Positions 56,410 through 64,000 of a stretch of DNA of 64,000 nucleotides are shown here, in pieces; the first letter of the stretch is position 1; each line of letters starts with the position of its first letter. Source of the stretch: Magnetospirillum sp902729445 (GTDB lineage: Bacteria > Pseudomonadota > Alphaproteobacteria > Rhodospirillales > Magnetospirillaceae). The translations under genes were made by a program, and so were the position numbers. The notes under the pieces are model-generated. The model saw only the letters and a list, made by a program, of their open reading frames with translations, was not told the DNA's origin and ran no database searches. Location: NCBI RefSeq assembly GCF_902729445.1, contig NZ_CACVCE010000023.1:62001-126000 (forward strand). Direction: 5' to 3'.

Positions 56410-57165
56410 ATGCCGCCGCCACTGGACTTTGAAGACCACAAGGCAGAACGCGAAATCGATCTCGCGCGGCCGTCATGCCGCAATTGCGACGTCGTGCGCG
56501 AGATCGCCTTCTGTGCCGACCTGTCGTCGGACGAGATCAAGCGCCTGGCCAGCGTGCGCTGCCACGCCGAGCTGCCGGCCGCCTTCACCGTCTTCCGCGA
56601 GGGCGACGTCGCCGACCACGTCTATTCCATCTCGGGCGGCGCGGTGAAGCTTTACAAACTTCTGTCCGACGGGCGACGCCAGATCATCGGGTTCCTGTTC
56701 TCGGGCGACCTGTTCGGCCTGGGGCTCGACGGCGGCTATGCCTATACCGCCGAGACCCTGACCCAGACCCAGTTGTGCCGCTTCACCCATAGGAAGCTCG
56801 ATTCGTTGCGCGGCGAGATTCCGATGCTGGAACGCCGGCTGTTCACCATGACCGTCAAAGACTTGGTGGCGGCACACGACCAGATGCTGCTGCTGGGCCG
56901 CAAGACCGCGCGCGAAAAGGTCGCCAGCTTCCTCGACACCTTGTCGCGGCGCGCCGTCGAGCGCGGACTGGCCGCAAGCCCGGTCGATCTGCCGATGAGC
57001 CGGGCCGACATCGCCGATTATCTTGGCCTGACCATCGAGACGGTCAGCCGCACCTTCACCCAATTGAAGCGCGACGGCATCATCGGATTGCCGGCCTCGG
57101 GCCATGTGGTCCTGCAAGACACCAAGCGCCTCAAGGAAACCGCCGAGGGCGGCCCCACCGGTTGA
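56410..57165 (+). CDS. FNR-type oxygen-responsive transcriptional regulator
   Basis: Crp/Fnr-family activator of 251 residues: N-terminal Cys cluster SCRNCDVVREIAFCADL (CX2CX8C) plus a Cys in the beta-roll (QLCRF), matching the [4Fe-4S] ligand plan of FnrN/FnrL/Anr regulators. The effector domain follows (FREGDVADHVYSISGGAVKL) and a C-terminal helix-turn-helix with MSRADIADYLGLTIETVSRT; the ETVSRTF recognition helix fits TTGAT-N4-ATCAA targets. It probably controls the cco operon through the perfect box at 48267. Start chosen at ATG; a TTG three codons earlier is possible. Confidence 0.9.
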   Translation: MPPPLDFEDHKAEREIDLARPSCRNCDVVREIAFCADLSSDEIKRLASVRCHAELPAAFTVFREGDVADHVYSISGGAVKLYKLLSDGRRQIIGFLFSGDLFGLGLDGGYAYTAETLTQTQLCRFTHRKLDSLRGEIPMLERRLFTMTVKDLVAAHDQMLLLGRKTAREKVASFLDTLSRRAVERGLAASPVDLPMSRADIADYLGLTIETVSRTFTQLKRDGIIGLPASGHVVLQDTKRLKETAEGGPTG

Positions 57166-57181
57166 AGCGAGGATCGCCACC

Positions 57182-58015
57182 GTGAGCACCCAAGTCCAAG
57201 CCAAGCGGGTCACCACCCGCGACATCCGCGCCCGCAAGGGTGGCGAACCGATCGTCGTGCTGACCGCCTATACCACCCCGGTCGCGCGCCTGCTGGACCG
57301 CCATGTCGACGTGCTGCTGGTCGGCGATTCGCTGGGGATGGTGCTTTACGGCATGGACACCACCCTGGGGGTGACGCTGGACATGATGATCAATCATGGC
57401 CGTGCGGTGATGCGCGGCTCGGACCATGCCTGCGTGGTGGTCGACATGCCGTTCGGCAGCTATCAGGAAAGCAAGGAGGTGGCGTTTCGCAACGCCGCCC
57501 GGGTGATGGTCGAGACCGGCTGCGCCGCGGTCAAGCTGGAAGGCGGCCGCGAGATGGCCGACACCATCGCCTTCCTGGTCGAGCGCGGCATTCCGGTGAT
57601 GGCCCATGTCGGGTTGAAGCCGCAGGCGGTCCACGCCGCCGGCGGGTTCCGGGCGCAGGGCCGCCAGTCCGAGGAAGCGGCCGGCATCCGCGCCGACGCC
57701 CGCGCGGTGTGCGAGGCCGGGGCCTTCTCGGTGGTGGTCGAAGGCACGGTCGAGCCGGTCGCCCGCGCGCTGACCGCCGAGATCATGATCCCGACCATCG
57801 GCATCGGCGCCTCGCCGGCCTGCGACGGCCAGGTGCTGGTCAGCGACGACATGTTCGGTCTGTTCTCGGATTTCACCCCGAAATTCGTCAAGCGCTATGC
57901 CCAACTGGGTCCGATCATCGACCAGGCGGCGGCGACCTATGCCGCCGAGGTCAAGACGCGCGCCTTCCCCGGCCCCGAACATTGCTTCGGCGTGCCCAAG
58001 CCCCCCAAGATCTGA
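57182..58015 (+). CDS. panB: 3-methyl-2-oxobutanoate hydroxymethyltransferase
   Basis: First committed step of pantothenate synthesis (ketopantoate from 2-ketoisovalerate). 277 residues from GTG preceded by GAGGA: VVLTAYTTPVARLLDRHVDV, LLVGDSLGMVLYGMDTTLGV, CVVVDMPFGSYQ, GCAAVKLEGG, VMAHVGLKPQ and IPTIGIGASPACDGQVLV. All metal and catalytic segments are present. It is followed 12 bp later by panC. Confidence 0.96.
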   Translation: MSTQVQAKRVTTRDIRARKGGEPIVVLTAYTTPVARLLDRHVDVLLVGDSLGMVLYGMDTTLGVTLDMMINHGRAVMRGSDHACVVVDMPFGSYQESKEVAFRNAARVMVETGCAAVKLEGGREMADTIAFLVERGIPVMAHVGLKPQAVHAAGGFRAQGRQSEEAAGIRADARAVCEAGAFSVVVEGTVEPVARALTAEIMIPTIGIGASPACDGQVLVSDDMFGLFSDFTPKFVKRYAQLGPIIDQAAATYAAEVKTRAFPGPEHCFGVPKPPKI

Positions 58016-58027
58016 CGAGCGTTGCCC

Positions 58028-58885
58028 ATGGCCGAATCCCTCGACATCGTCCGCTCCAAGGCCGACCTTCGCGCCCGGGTGCGCTATTGGCGCGACCAGG
58101 GCCTCAAGGTCGCCTTCGTCCCCACCATGGGGGCGCTGCATGACGGTCATCTGGCGCTGGTCACCGCTGGCCTGGACATCGCCGACCGGGTGGTCGCCTC
58201 GGTGTTCGTCAATCCGACCCAGTTCGGCCCCAACGAGGATTTCTCGCGCTATCCCCGCCAAGAGGAACGCGACGCCCAATTGCTGGACCAGGCCGGCTGC
58301 GCCCTGCTGTTCGCGCCCACCGTCGACGAGATGTATCCGCAAGGCTTTGCCTCCAAGGTGTCGGTGGCCGGGGTGTCGGAAGGCTTGTGCGGCGGTGCCC
58401 GGCCCGGCCATTTCGACGGTGTCGCGACGGTGGTGACCAAGCTGCTGTTGCAGGCCCAGGCCCATGTCGCCCTGTTCGGCGAGAAGGATTGGCAGCAATT
58501 GACGGTGATCCGCCGGCTGGTCACCGACCTGGACATCCCGGTCGAGGTGGTGGGCGTGCCGACGGTGCGCGAGGCCGACGGGCTGGCGATGTCATCCAGG
58601 AACGCCTATTTGTCGGCCGATGACCGCAAGGTGGCGCCGACGCTGCATCGGTCCTTGCAGAAGGTGGCCGAGGGCCTGAAGGCCGGCAAGGGGTCCGAGG
58701 AACTGTGCCATCTGGCCGCCGCCGACCTGCTGGCCGCTGGTTTCTCGTCGGTCGATTATGTCGAGGTGCGCGACGCCCTGACCCTGGCGCCGATGGCGCA
58801 CCTGACCGGGCCGGCCCGCATTCTGGCCGCGGCCCGGCTGGGCGCCACCCGCCTGATCGACAATATCGGGGTCGGCCCGGTCTAG
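58028..58885 (+). CDS. panC: Pantothenate synthetase (pantoate-beta-alanine ligase)
   Basis: Joins pantoate and beta-alanine using ATP. 285 residues with VAFVPTMGALHDGHLALV (HIGH-like), SVFVNPTQFGPNEDFSRYPR, GLCGGARPGHFDGVATVVTK, HVALFGEKDWQQL and SSRNAYLS motifs. Forms an operon with panB; panD is not in the window. Confidence 0.96.
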   Translation: MAESLDIVRSKADLRARVRYWRDQGLKVAFVPTMGALHDGHLALVTAGLDIADRVVASVFVNPTQFGPNEDFSRYPRQEERDAQLLDQAGCALLFAPTVDEMYPQGFASKVSVAGVSEGLCGGARPGHFDGVATVVTKLLLQAQAHVALFGEKDWQQLTVIRRLVTDLDIPVEVVGVPTVREADGLAMSSRNAYLSADDRKVAPTLHRSLQKVAEGLKAGKGSEELCHLAAADLLAAGFSSVDYVEVRDALTLAPMAHLTGPARILAAARLGATRLIDNIGVGPV

Positions 58886-58904
58886 CGGATTTCGGCGGGG
58901 CCGG

Positions 58905-60863
58905 CTATTCCGCCGCCTCCAGCAAGGTGTTGGGCAAGGGTTGGTCGAGCGCCAGGCCGACGCGGCCGTTGCGGGTGCCGCGGACCCTGGCCTGGACGGT
59001 GACGCCGTGTCCGGGCACGGTCAGCGCCAGGGTTTCGCCCGGCTTGAAATCCACGCCGGCGGCGACGATCGAGGCCCCCGTCTCGCAGACGTCGAACAGT
59101 TCGCAACTGGCGCATTTGCCGGGGCCGTCGACCATGCATTGTTCGCTCACCCGACGGCGGGCCAAGGTGCGGCGGTCAACGTCGGACGTGGCGGTGCGCA
59201 CAGTGTGAATCAGGGTCACCGACAGCGCCTCGACGGCACGGTTGAGCAGGCCGGCGGTGTCTTGCACCGTCTCGGAGCGACGGCCGGTATCCTCGGACTG
59301 GTTGGCGACCATGCCGATCCGCTCGGAAACCTCGCCGGCGGCGCGGCCGGTTTCGGCGACATTGCGGGCGATTTCGCCGGTCGCGGCACTTTGTTCCTCG
59401 ACAGCGGCGGCGATGGCGGCCGAGATGCCATCGACGGCGCGAATGGATTGGGCGATCAGATCGACTGCCGCGACCGCCTCGGCGGTGACGCTGCGGATGG
59501 TTTCAATGCGGGCGGCGATCTCGCCGGTGGCCGCCGCCGTCTGGTTGGCCAGGCTCTTGACCTCGCCGGCCACCACGGCGAAGCCCTTGCCGGCTTCCCC
59601 GGCCCGGGCCGCTTCGATGGTGGCGTTCAAGGCCAAAAGGTTGGTGCGCCCGGCGATGTCGGTGATCATGCGCGACACCTCGCCGATCTGGCCGACCGCC
59701 TCGGACAGGGCCCGGATGCGCTGGTCGGCCGATTGGGTCGCCTCGACCGCCAGCCGGGCCGAATGGGCCGCGCCCGACACCTGTTCGGAAATCTCGCCGA
59801 TCGAGGTGGACAATTGCTGGGTCGCGGCGGCGACCGCCTGGACGTTGCTCTTCGCCTGGTTGGCCGCGGTGGCCACACCCTGCGACTCGCGGATGACGTC
59901 CAGGGCCGATTGCGCCATGTGGGACGCCTGGGCCGACATTGCCCCGGTCTGCGCCGACACCGCGTCCAGCGCATGGCGGGTCTCACGTTCGATGGTGTCG
60001 GCCATGGCCCTGAGCGAGGCGACCTTGTCGGCCTCGGCGGCGGCGCGGTCGGCCTCGCGCCGGATCTCGGCCGCGTGGACCGCGATGGCCTGGGCCTTGA
60101 ACACCGCCACCGCCCGAGCGATGTCGCCGATCTCGTCCTTGCGGCCCTCGGACGCCGGGATGGCGACCTCGAGGTCACCGCGGGCCAGCCGCCCCATGAC
60201 CTCGGTCAATTGGCGGATCGGCCGCACGATCTGGCGCGACGCCACCCACGACACCACGCCCAAGCCGGCGCCGAGGCCGATGACCAGCACCGCCAGGATC
60301 GAATCCAGGCTGCGGCGATAGACCGCCGGCACCTCGTCGCCCAGCACCTGCACCTCTTGGGCGTTGCGGTCGGTCAGGACGGTCAGCTTGTCGTTCAGGG
60401 CCTTGCGGACCTTGCGGTTGGCATCGTTGTCGCCGAAGGTGCGGGCCTCGGGCAGGCTGGCCTCACGCGATAATCGCACCAATTCGGTTCTGAAGCGGAT
60501 GAAGTTCAAGGTCGCCTGTTCGGCCTCGTCATACTGGTCAAGCTGATCGGCCGGCGCGAAGGTCTTCCACTGGGCCACCTGGGTCTTCAGCGTTTCCAGG
60601 TTGGCCAAGAGCGGTTTGGCGTACTTTTCCGAAACGTCCGGCCGGTCCGACATATAGATGCCGCGGGAATCCATCACCACCGCCAGCACCAGGCTGTTGA
60701 TGCGTTCGCCGATGATGGCGCGTTGCGAGGCGGCCTCCATCTCGGCCACCACCGCGCCGTACTGGCGCAGCGTCGAGATGGCATAGGCGCCGATCGCCAC
60801 GGCGACCAGGGCCAAGGTGGCCGAGGCCACGCGAATCTTGTTTGCCAACGGCCACGAGCGCAT
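58905..60863 (-). CDS. Methyl-accepting chemotaxis protein with C-terminal PilZ-like domain
   Basis: Chemoreceptor of 652 residues. AGGAGGGA precedes the ATG (MRSWPLANKIRVASATLALV). Order: membrane segment, helical periplasmic sensor (about 35-190, four-helix type), second membrane segment, HAMP, signalling domain with hairpin tip LLALNATIEAARAGEAGKGF, then a C-terminal domain of about 90 residues. The latter has RTLAR (RxxxR), a Cys set (CASCELFDVC) and DVCETG, which matches the PilZ DxSxxG motif except that Ser is Cys, then RVGLALDQPLP. This suggests c-di-GMP input to chemotaxis, with possible metal or redox influence. Convergent with panC. Confidence 0.88.
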   Translation of the reverse strand: MRSWPLANKIRVASATLALVAVAIGAYAISTLRQYGAVVAEMEAASQRAIIGERINSLVLAVVMDSRGIYMSDRPDVSEKYAKPLLANLETLKTQVAQWKTFAPADQLDQYDEAEQATLNFIRFRTELVRLSREASLPEARTFGDNDANRKVRKALNDKLTVLTDRNAQEVQVLGDEVPAVYRRSLDSILAVLVIGLGAGLGVVSWVASRQIVRPIRQLTEVMGRLARGDLEVAIPASEGRKDEIGDIARAVAVFKAQAIAVHAAEIRREADRAAAEADKVASLRAMADTIERETRHALDAVSAQTGAMSAQASHMAQSALDVIRESQGVATAANQAKSNVQAVAAATQQLSTSIGEISEQVSGAAHSARLAVEATQSADQRIRALSEAVGQIGEVSRMITDIAGRTNLLALNATIEAARAGEAGKGFAVVAGEVKSLANQTAAATGEIAARIETIRSVTAEAVAAVDLIAQSIRAVDGISAAIAAAVEEQSAATGEIARNVAETGRAAGEVSERIGMVANQSEDTGRRSETVQDTAGLLNRAVEALSVTLIHTVRTATSDVDRRTLARRRVSEQCMVDGPGKCASCELFDVCETGASIVAAGVDFKPGETLALTVPGHGVTVQARVRGTRNGRVGLALDQPLPNTLLEAAE

Positions 60864-61016
60864 CTGTCCCTCCTGATCCGGATCGACCCCGAACCTGGGA
60901 TATTTGACCGCCATCGCGGTGCGATAACCCCTACTGATGGCGGGGTGATCGGGCCAACACCCGAGATCACATTATCGATGAACGCCCCGACACTTTGCGG
61001 TATGGTCCGCCCCATC

Positions 61017-61361
61017 ATGAGTCCGACCATCTACCATATGTGCCGTGCCGAGGAATGGCGGGCCGCCCAGGCCGTAGGGCGCTATGGCGGCTCGTCGCAG
61101 GATGTGGCCGACGGCTTCATCCATTTCTCGACCGCCCTCCAGGTCGAGGCCAGCGCCGCCAAGCATCGCGCCGGCCAGGACGGTCTGGTGCTGCTGGAGG
61201 TCGATGCCGCCCGGCTGGGTCCCGCCTTGAAATGGGAGCCGGCGCGCGGCGGCCAATTGTTCCCGCATCTTTACGGATCGCTGCCGGTGGCGGCGGTCAA
61301 AGCCGTTCACGACCTGCCGCTGGTCGATGGCCGTCATCACTTCCCGCTTCTGAGGGGCTGA
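61017..61361 (+). CDS. DUF952 domain protein
   Basis: A 114-residue cytoplasmic protein matching DUF952: IYHMCRAEEWRAAQAVGRYG, then DGFIHFSTALQVEASAAKH, LVLLEVDAARLG and LFPHLYGSLPVAAVKAVHDL. The family has an ADP-ribosyltransferase-like fold but no proven activity. It starts upstream of pyrD with a 1-bp gap and is commonly found beside pyrD in alphaproteobacteria. An earlier ATG (60978) would add 13 residues. Confidence 0.85.
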   Translation: MSPTIYHMCRAEEWRAAQAVGRYGGSSQDVADGFIHFSTALQVEASAAKHRAGQDGLVLLEVDAARLGPALKWEPARGGQLFPHLYGSLPVAAVKAVHDLPLVDGRHHFPLLRG

Positions 61362-61362
61362 C

Positions 61363-62424
61363 TTGTTCGATTACTTCAAGCTCGCCGGGCCGGTCATCCG
61401 CAGCCTGGACCCGGAAAAGGCCCACGGCCTGACCGTCCGCGCCCTGGCCTGCGGCCTGGTGCCCGGTCAACCGCGCGTCGATTCCGCCATGCTGGAAAGC
61501 ACGCTGTGGGGCCTGCGCTTCCCCAATCCGGTCGGCCTGGCCGCCGGCTTCGACAAGAATGCCGAAGTCCCCGACGCCATGCTGCATCAGGGCTTCGGCT
61601 TCGTCGAGATCGGTTCGGTGACGCCCCGTCCGCAGCCCGGCAATCCCAAGCCCCGGATGTTCCGCCTGCCCGAGGACCGGGCCATCATCAACCGCATGGG
61701 CTTCAACAACCAAGGCCTGGAGGCGGTGGCCAAGCGCCTGGAAGCGCGGCCGCGCATCGGGATCGTCGGCGCCAATCTGGGCAAGAACAAGGACACCGAG
61801 GACGCCGCGTCGGATTACGAGAAGGGCGCCGCCCGCCTGGCGCCGCTGTCGGATTATCTGGTCATCAACGTGTCGTCGCCCAACACGCCGGGCCTGCGCT
61901 CGCTGCAGGGCCGCGACCAACTGGAAGGGCTGGTCGGGCGCACCCGCGAAGCACTTGACCGGGCGGTGCCGTCGGGCAAGCGCCCGCCGCTGTTGCTGAA
62001 GATCGCCCCCGATCTGAACGACGAGGATCTGTCCGACATCGCCGCCGTCGCCCTGGCCGGCGCGCTGGACGGGCTGATCGTGTCGAACACCACCATCGCC
62101 CGGCCGGACAGCCTGAAATCGGCTTTTTCGAAGGAAACCGGCGGCTTGTCGGGGGCGCCGCTGTTCGCGCCTTCGACCGCCGTGCTGGGCCGCATGTATG
62201 TGCTGACCCAGGGGAAATTGCCGCTGGTCGGGGTCGGCGGCATCGCCAGCCCGGAACAGGCCTATGCCAAGATCCGGGCCGGCGCCTCGCTGGTCCAGCT
62301 TTACTCGGCGATGATCTATGAAGGCCCCGGCCTGGTCACCCGGGTCAATCGCGGCCTGATCGGCCTGCTGGCCAAGGACGGCTTTGCCAGTCTGGCCGAC
62401 GCGGTGGGGGCGGATCACCGGTGA
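61363..62424 (+). CDS. pyrD: Dihydroorotate dehydrogenase (quinone), class 2
   Basis: Fourth step of pyrimidine synthesis, membrane-associated, donating electrons to quinone. 353 residues from TTG (GAGGGG upstream): N-terminal membrane-binding helix region (LFDYFKLAGPVIRSLDPEKA), FPNPVGLAAGFDKNAEVPDA, FVEIGSVTPRPQPGNPKPRM, the catalytic-Ser segment VINVSSPNTPGLRSLQ, LLKIAPDL, IVSNTTIARP and VGVGGIASPEQAYAKIRAGA. These features define class 2. It overlaps the next gene by 4 bp. Confidence 0.96.
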   Translation: MFDYFKLAGPVIRSLDPEKAHGLTVRALACGLVPGQPRVDSAMLESTLWGLRFPNPVGLAAGFDKNAEVPDAMLHQGFGFVEIGSVTPRPQPGNPKPRMFRLPEDRAIINRMGFNNQGLEAVAKRLEARPRIGIVGANLGKNKDTEDAASDYEKGAARLAPLSDYLVINVSSPNTPGLRSLQGRDQLEGLVGRTREALDRAVPSGKRPPLLLKIAPDLNDEDLSDIAAVALAGALDGLIVSNTTIARPDSLKSAFSKETGGLSGAPLFAPSTAVLGRMYVLTQGKLPLVGVGGIASPEQAYAKIRAGASLVQLYSAMIYEGPGLVTRVNRGLIGLLAKDGFASLADAVGADHR

Positions 62425-63287
62425 GCATTCCGATCATTGCCGGATTGTCGGCGCTGGCCGACCGTTTCGACGGGCTGATCCTTGATCTGTGGGGGGTGAT
62501 CCATGATGGGGTCGAGGCCTATGCGGGCGCTCGCGAGGCCCTGGTCGCCATCCGCGCCGCCGGCAAGAGCACCTTGTTGCTGTCCAACGCGCCCAGGCGG
62601 TCCGACGCGCTGGTGACCCAGTTGGACAAGATGGGCATCGGCCGCGAGCTCTATGATTTCGTGCTGTCCTCGGGCGAGGCGGTCCATCTGGAGCTGAAGG
62701 ACCGCACCGATCCCTTCTATGCTGTGCTGGGCCGCAAGCTCTATCATCTGGGCCCCGAGCGCGACCGCAATGTCTATGACGGGCTGGATTACCGTCCGGT
62801 GCCGCTGGACCAGGCCGATTTCATCTTGAATACCGGGCCGGTCGAGCTGACCGAGACCTTGGCCGATTACCAGGCGTTGCTGGCCGAAGGGGTCGGGCGC
62901 GGCCTGCCGATGGTATGCGCCAATCCCGACCATGTGGTGATCCGCCAAGGGGCGCGCATCATGTGCGCCGGTGAACTGGCCAGCCGCTACGCCGAACTGG
63001 GCGGCCGGGTCTCGACGCGCGGCAAGCCCGACCCGGCCATCTACGGTCAGGTGTCGTCGATCCTGGGGGCGGCGAAGGACCGCATCCTGGCGGTCGGCGA
63101 CGCCCTGCACACCGATATTCGCGGTGCCAACGGCGCCGGCATCGGCGCCATCTTCGTCACCCAGGGCATCCATGCCGAGGAACTGGGCATCCGCCCCGGT
63201 GACATTCCCGATGCCAGCCGCCTGGACGAAGTGGTCGCCCGCCATGGCGACCGACCGTTGGCGGCATTGCCCACTCTTTACTGGTGA
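62421..63287 (+). CDS. HAD-superfamily hydrolase, class IIA (TIGR01459-like)
   Basis: A phosphatase-like protein of 288 residues from GTG. HAD motif I is modified: LILDLWGVIHDG has DxWG where DxDG is usual, as in this subfamily. Motif II is LLLSNAPRRSD, and the motif III/IV region GKPDPAIYG...ILAVGDALHTDIRGANGAG is intact. The substrate is unknown; related proteins act on small phosphorylated metabolites. Translationally coupled to pyrD by the GTGA overlap. Confidence 0.85.
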   Translation: MSIPIIAGLSALADRFDGLILDLWGVIHDGVEAYAGAREALVAIRAAGKSTLLLSNAPRRSDALVTQLDKMGIGRELYDFVLSSGEAVHLELKDRTDPFYAVLGRKLYHLGPERDRNVYDGLDYRPVPLDQADFILNTGPVELTETLADYQALLAEGVGRGLPMVCANPDHVVIRQGARIMCAGELASRYAELGGRVSTRGKPDPAIYGQVSSILGAAKDRILAVGDALHTDIRGANGAGIGAIFVTQGIHAEELGIRPGDIPDASRLDEVVARHGDRPLAALPTLYW

Positions 63288-63301
63288 AAGGCTCGACCTG
63301 C

Positions 63302-64000
63302 ATGAACTACGAAACCGACGCGGTGGTGGTGGGAGCCGGCCCGGTGGGTCTGTTCGCGGTGTTCCAATGCGGCATGGTCAAGATGCGCTGCCATCTGGTC
63401 GATGCGCTGGATGCGGTCGGCGGCCAATGCATGGCGCTGTACCCGGAAAAGCCGATCTACGACATTCCCGGCTTCGCCAGCCTGCCGGCGGCCGAGCTGA
63501 TCGCCCGGCTCGAGGCCCAGGCGGCGGCCTTCAAGCCGACCATCCATCTGGGCCGCCAGATGGTCGGGCTGGACCGCGTGGCCGATTCCTGGCGCTGCAC
63601 CCTGTCGGACGGCACCCAGATCACCGCCAAGGCGGTGATCGTCGCCGCCGGCTCGGGCGCCTTCGGCCCCAACCGGCCGCCCTTGGACGGCATCACCGCC
63701 TTCGAGGGCAAGGGGGCCGGCCTGGGCGTTCATTACTTCGTCGCCCGACGCGAGGATTTCCGGGGGAAGAAGGTGGTGATCGCCGGGGGCGGCGATTCCG
63801 CCGTCGATTGGGCCATCTCGCTGGCGGAACTGGCCGAGCGGGTGATGGTGGTGCACCGCCGGGCGAAGTTCCGCGCCGCCCCCGAATCCGAATCGCGCCT
63901 GAAGGACCTGGCCGATGCCGGCCGGGTCGAACTGGTGGTGCCTTATCAGCTGCATGGGCTGGAAGGCGATAACGGCCGGCTGGCGGCGGTCACCGTCGCC
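63302..64000 (+). CDS. Ferredoxin/flavodoxin-NADP+ reductase, thioredoxin-reductase-like (3' partial)
   Basis: Flavoprotein exchanging electrons between NADPH and ferredoxin or flavodoxin. The first 233 residues are visible; the gene runs off the window. FAD-binding GxGxxG is in AVVVGAGPVGLFAVFQCGMV, then VGGQCMALYPEKPIYDIPGF, a family marker of the TrxR-like FNRs. The NADPH site is VVIAGGGDSAVDWAISLAEL. The CxxC pair of true thioredoxin reductase is absent (GGDSAVDW occurs there instead), which supports the FNR assignment. Confidence 0.9.
   Translation, partial: MNYETDAVVVGAGPVGLFAVFQCGMVKMRCHLVDALDAVGGQCMALYPEKPIYDIPGFASLPAAELIARLEAQAAAFKPTIHLGRQMVGLDRVADSWRCTLSDGTQITAKAVIVAAGSGAFGPNRPPLDGITAFEGKGAGLGVHYFVARREDFRGKKVVIAGGGDSAVDWAISLAELAERVMVVHRRAKFRAAPESESRLKDLADAGRVELVVPYQLHGLEGDNGRLAAVTVA

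Overview
The window is dense, GC-rich DNA. Gene content (rimP-nusA-ylxR-infB-rbfA, rpmI-rplT-pheST, a full cbb3 oxidase cluster with its own FNR, several chemoreceptors, an octaheme cytochrome) suggests an alphaproteobacterium, probably Rhodospirillales and possibly Magnetospirillum-like. That placement is an inference: no rRNA, tRNA or magnetosome gene is visible.

Layout. 1-9.9 kb: 3' part of a D-lactate dehydrogenase-type FAD/Fe-S oxidase, a STAS protein, prfC, a small ribbon-helix-helix-like protein, a diguanylate cyclase with a periplasmic CxxCH motif, and pheT, pheS, rplT, rpmI on the minus strand. 10.2-12.8 kb: a short accessory patch with a truncated RhuM-family gene, a probable transposase tail and a Sel1-repeat/trypsin-like lipoprotein. 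12.8-18.8 kb: the rimP-nusA-ylxR-infB-rbfA operon behind a leader hairpin. 19.0-21.2 kb: an octaheme tetrathionate-reductase-like cytochrome and a membrane cytochrome b. 21.4-35.9 kb: two tail-to-tail chemoreceptor genes, the second split by a mobile element of about 10.46 kb.

The element (about 23,930-34,385) is the most notable object. It carries a large serine recombinase at its left end, a ferric-iron ABC transporter (permease, ATPase, binding protein) followed by a 2Fe-2S ferredoxin-like protein, a MobV/Pre-type relaxase beside a cluster of hairpins (candidate oriT), a P-loop replication-type protein and a HIRAN-domain protein. Both ends carry CTATTAAACA, in inverted orientation, exactly 11 nt from a central GT. 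Joining the flanks at that GT restores the chemoreceptor frame at its conserved hairpin-tip sequence. It therefore reads as an integrative mobilizable element that uses chemoreceptor genes as attachment site and carries iron uptake as cargo.

36-48 kb, minus strand: ribF-ileS-lspA-lipoprotein operon, two poorly characterised proteins, a TRAP-type binding protein coupled to a Cache-type class III nucleotide cyclase, and rlmI. 48.2-57.2 kb: a perfect FNR box, then ccoNOQP, ccoGHIS and an FNR-type regulator, a self-contained microaerobic respiration module. 57.2-64 kb: panB-panC, a chemoreceptor with a C-terminal PilZ-like domain, a DUF952 protein, pyrD, a HAD hydrolase and the 5' part of a ferredoxin/flavodoxin-NADP reductase.
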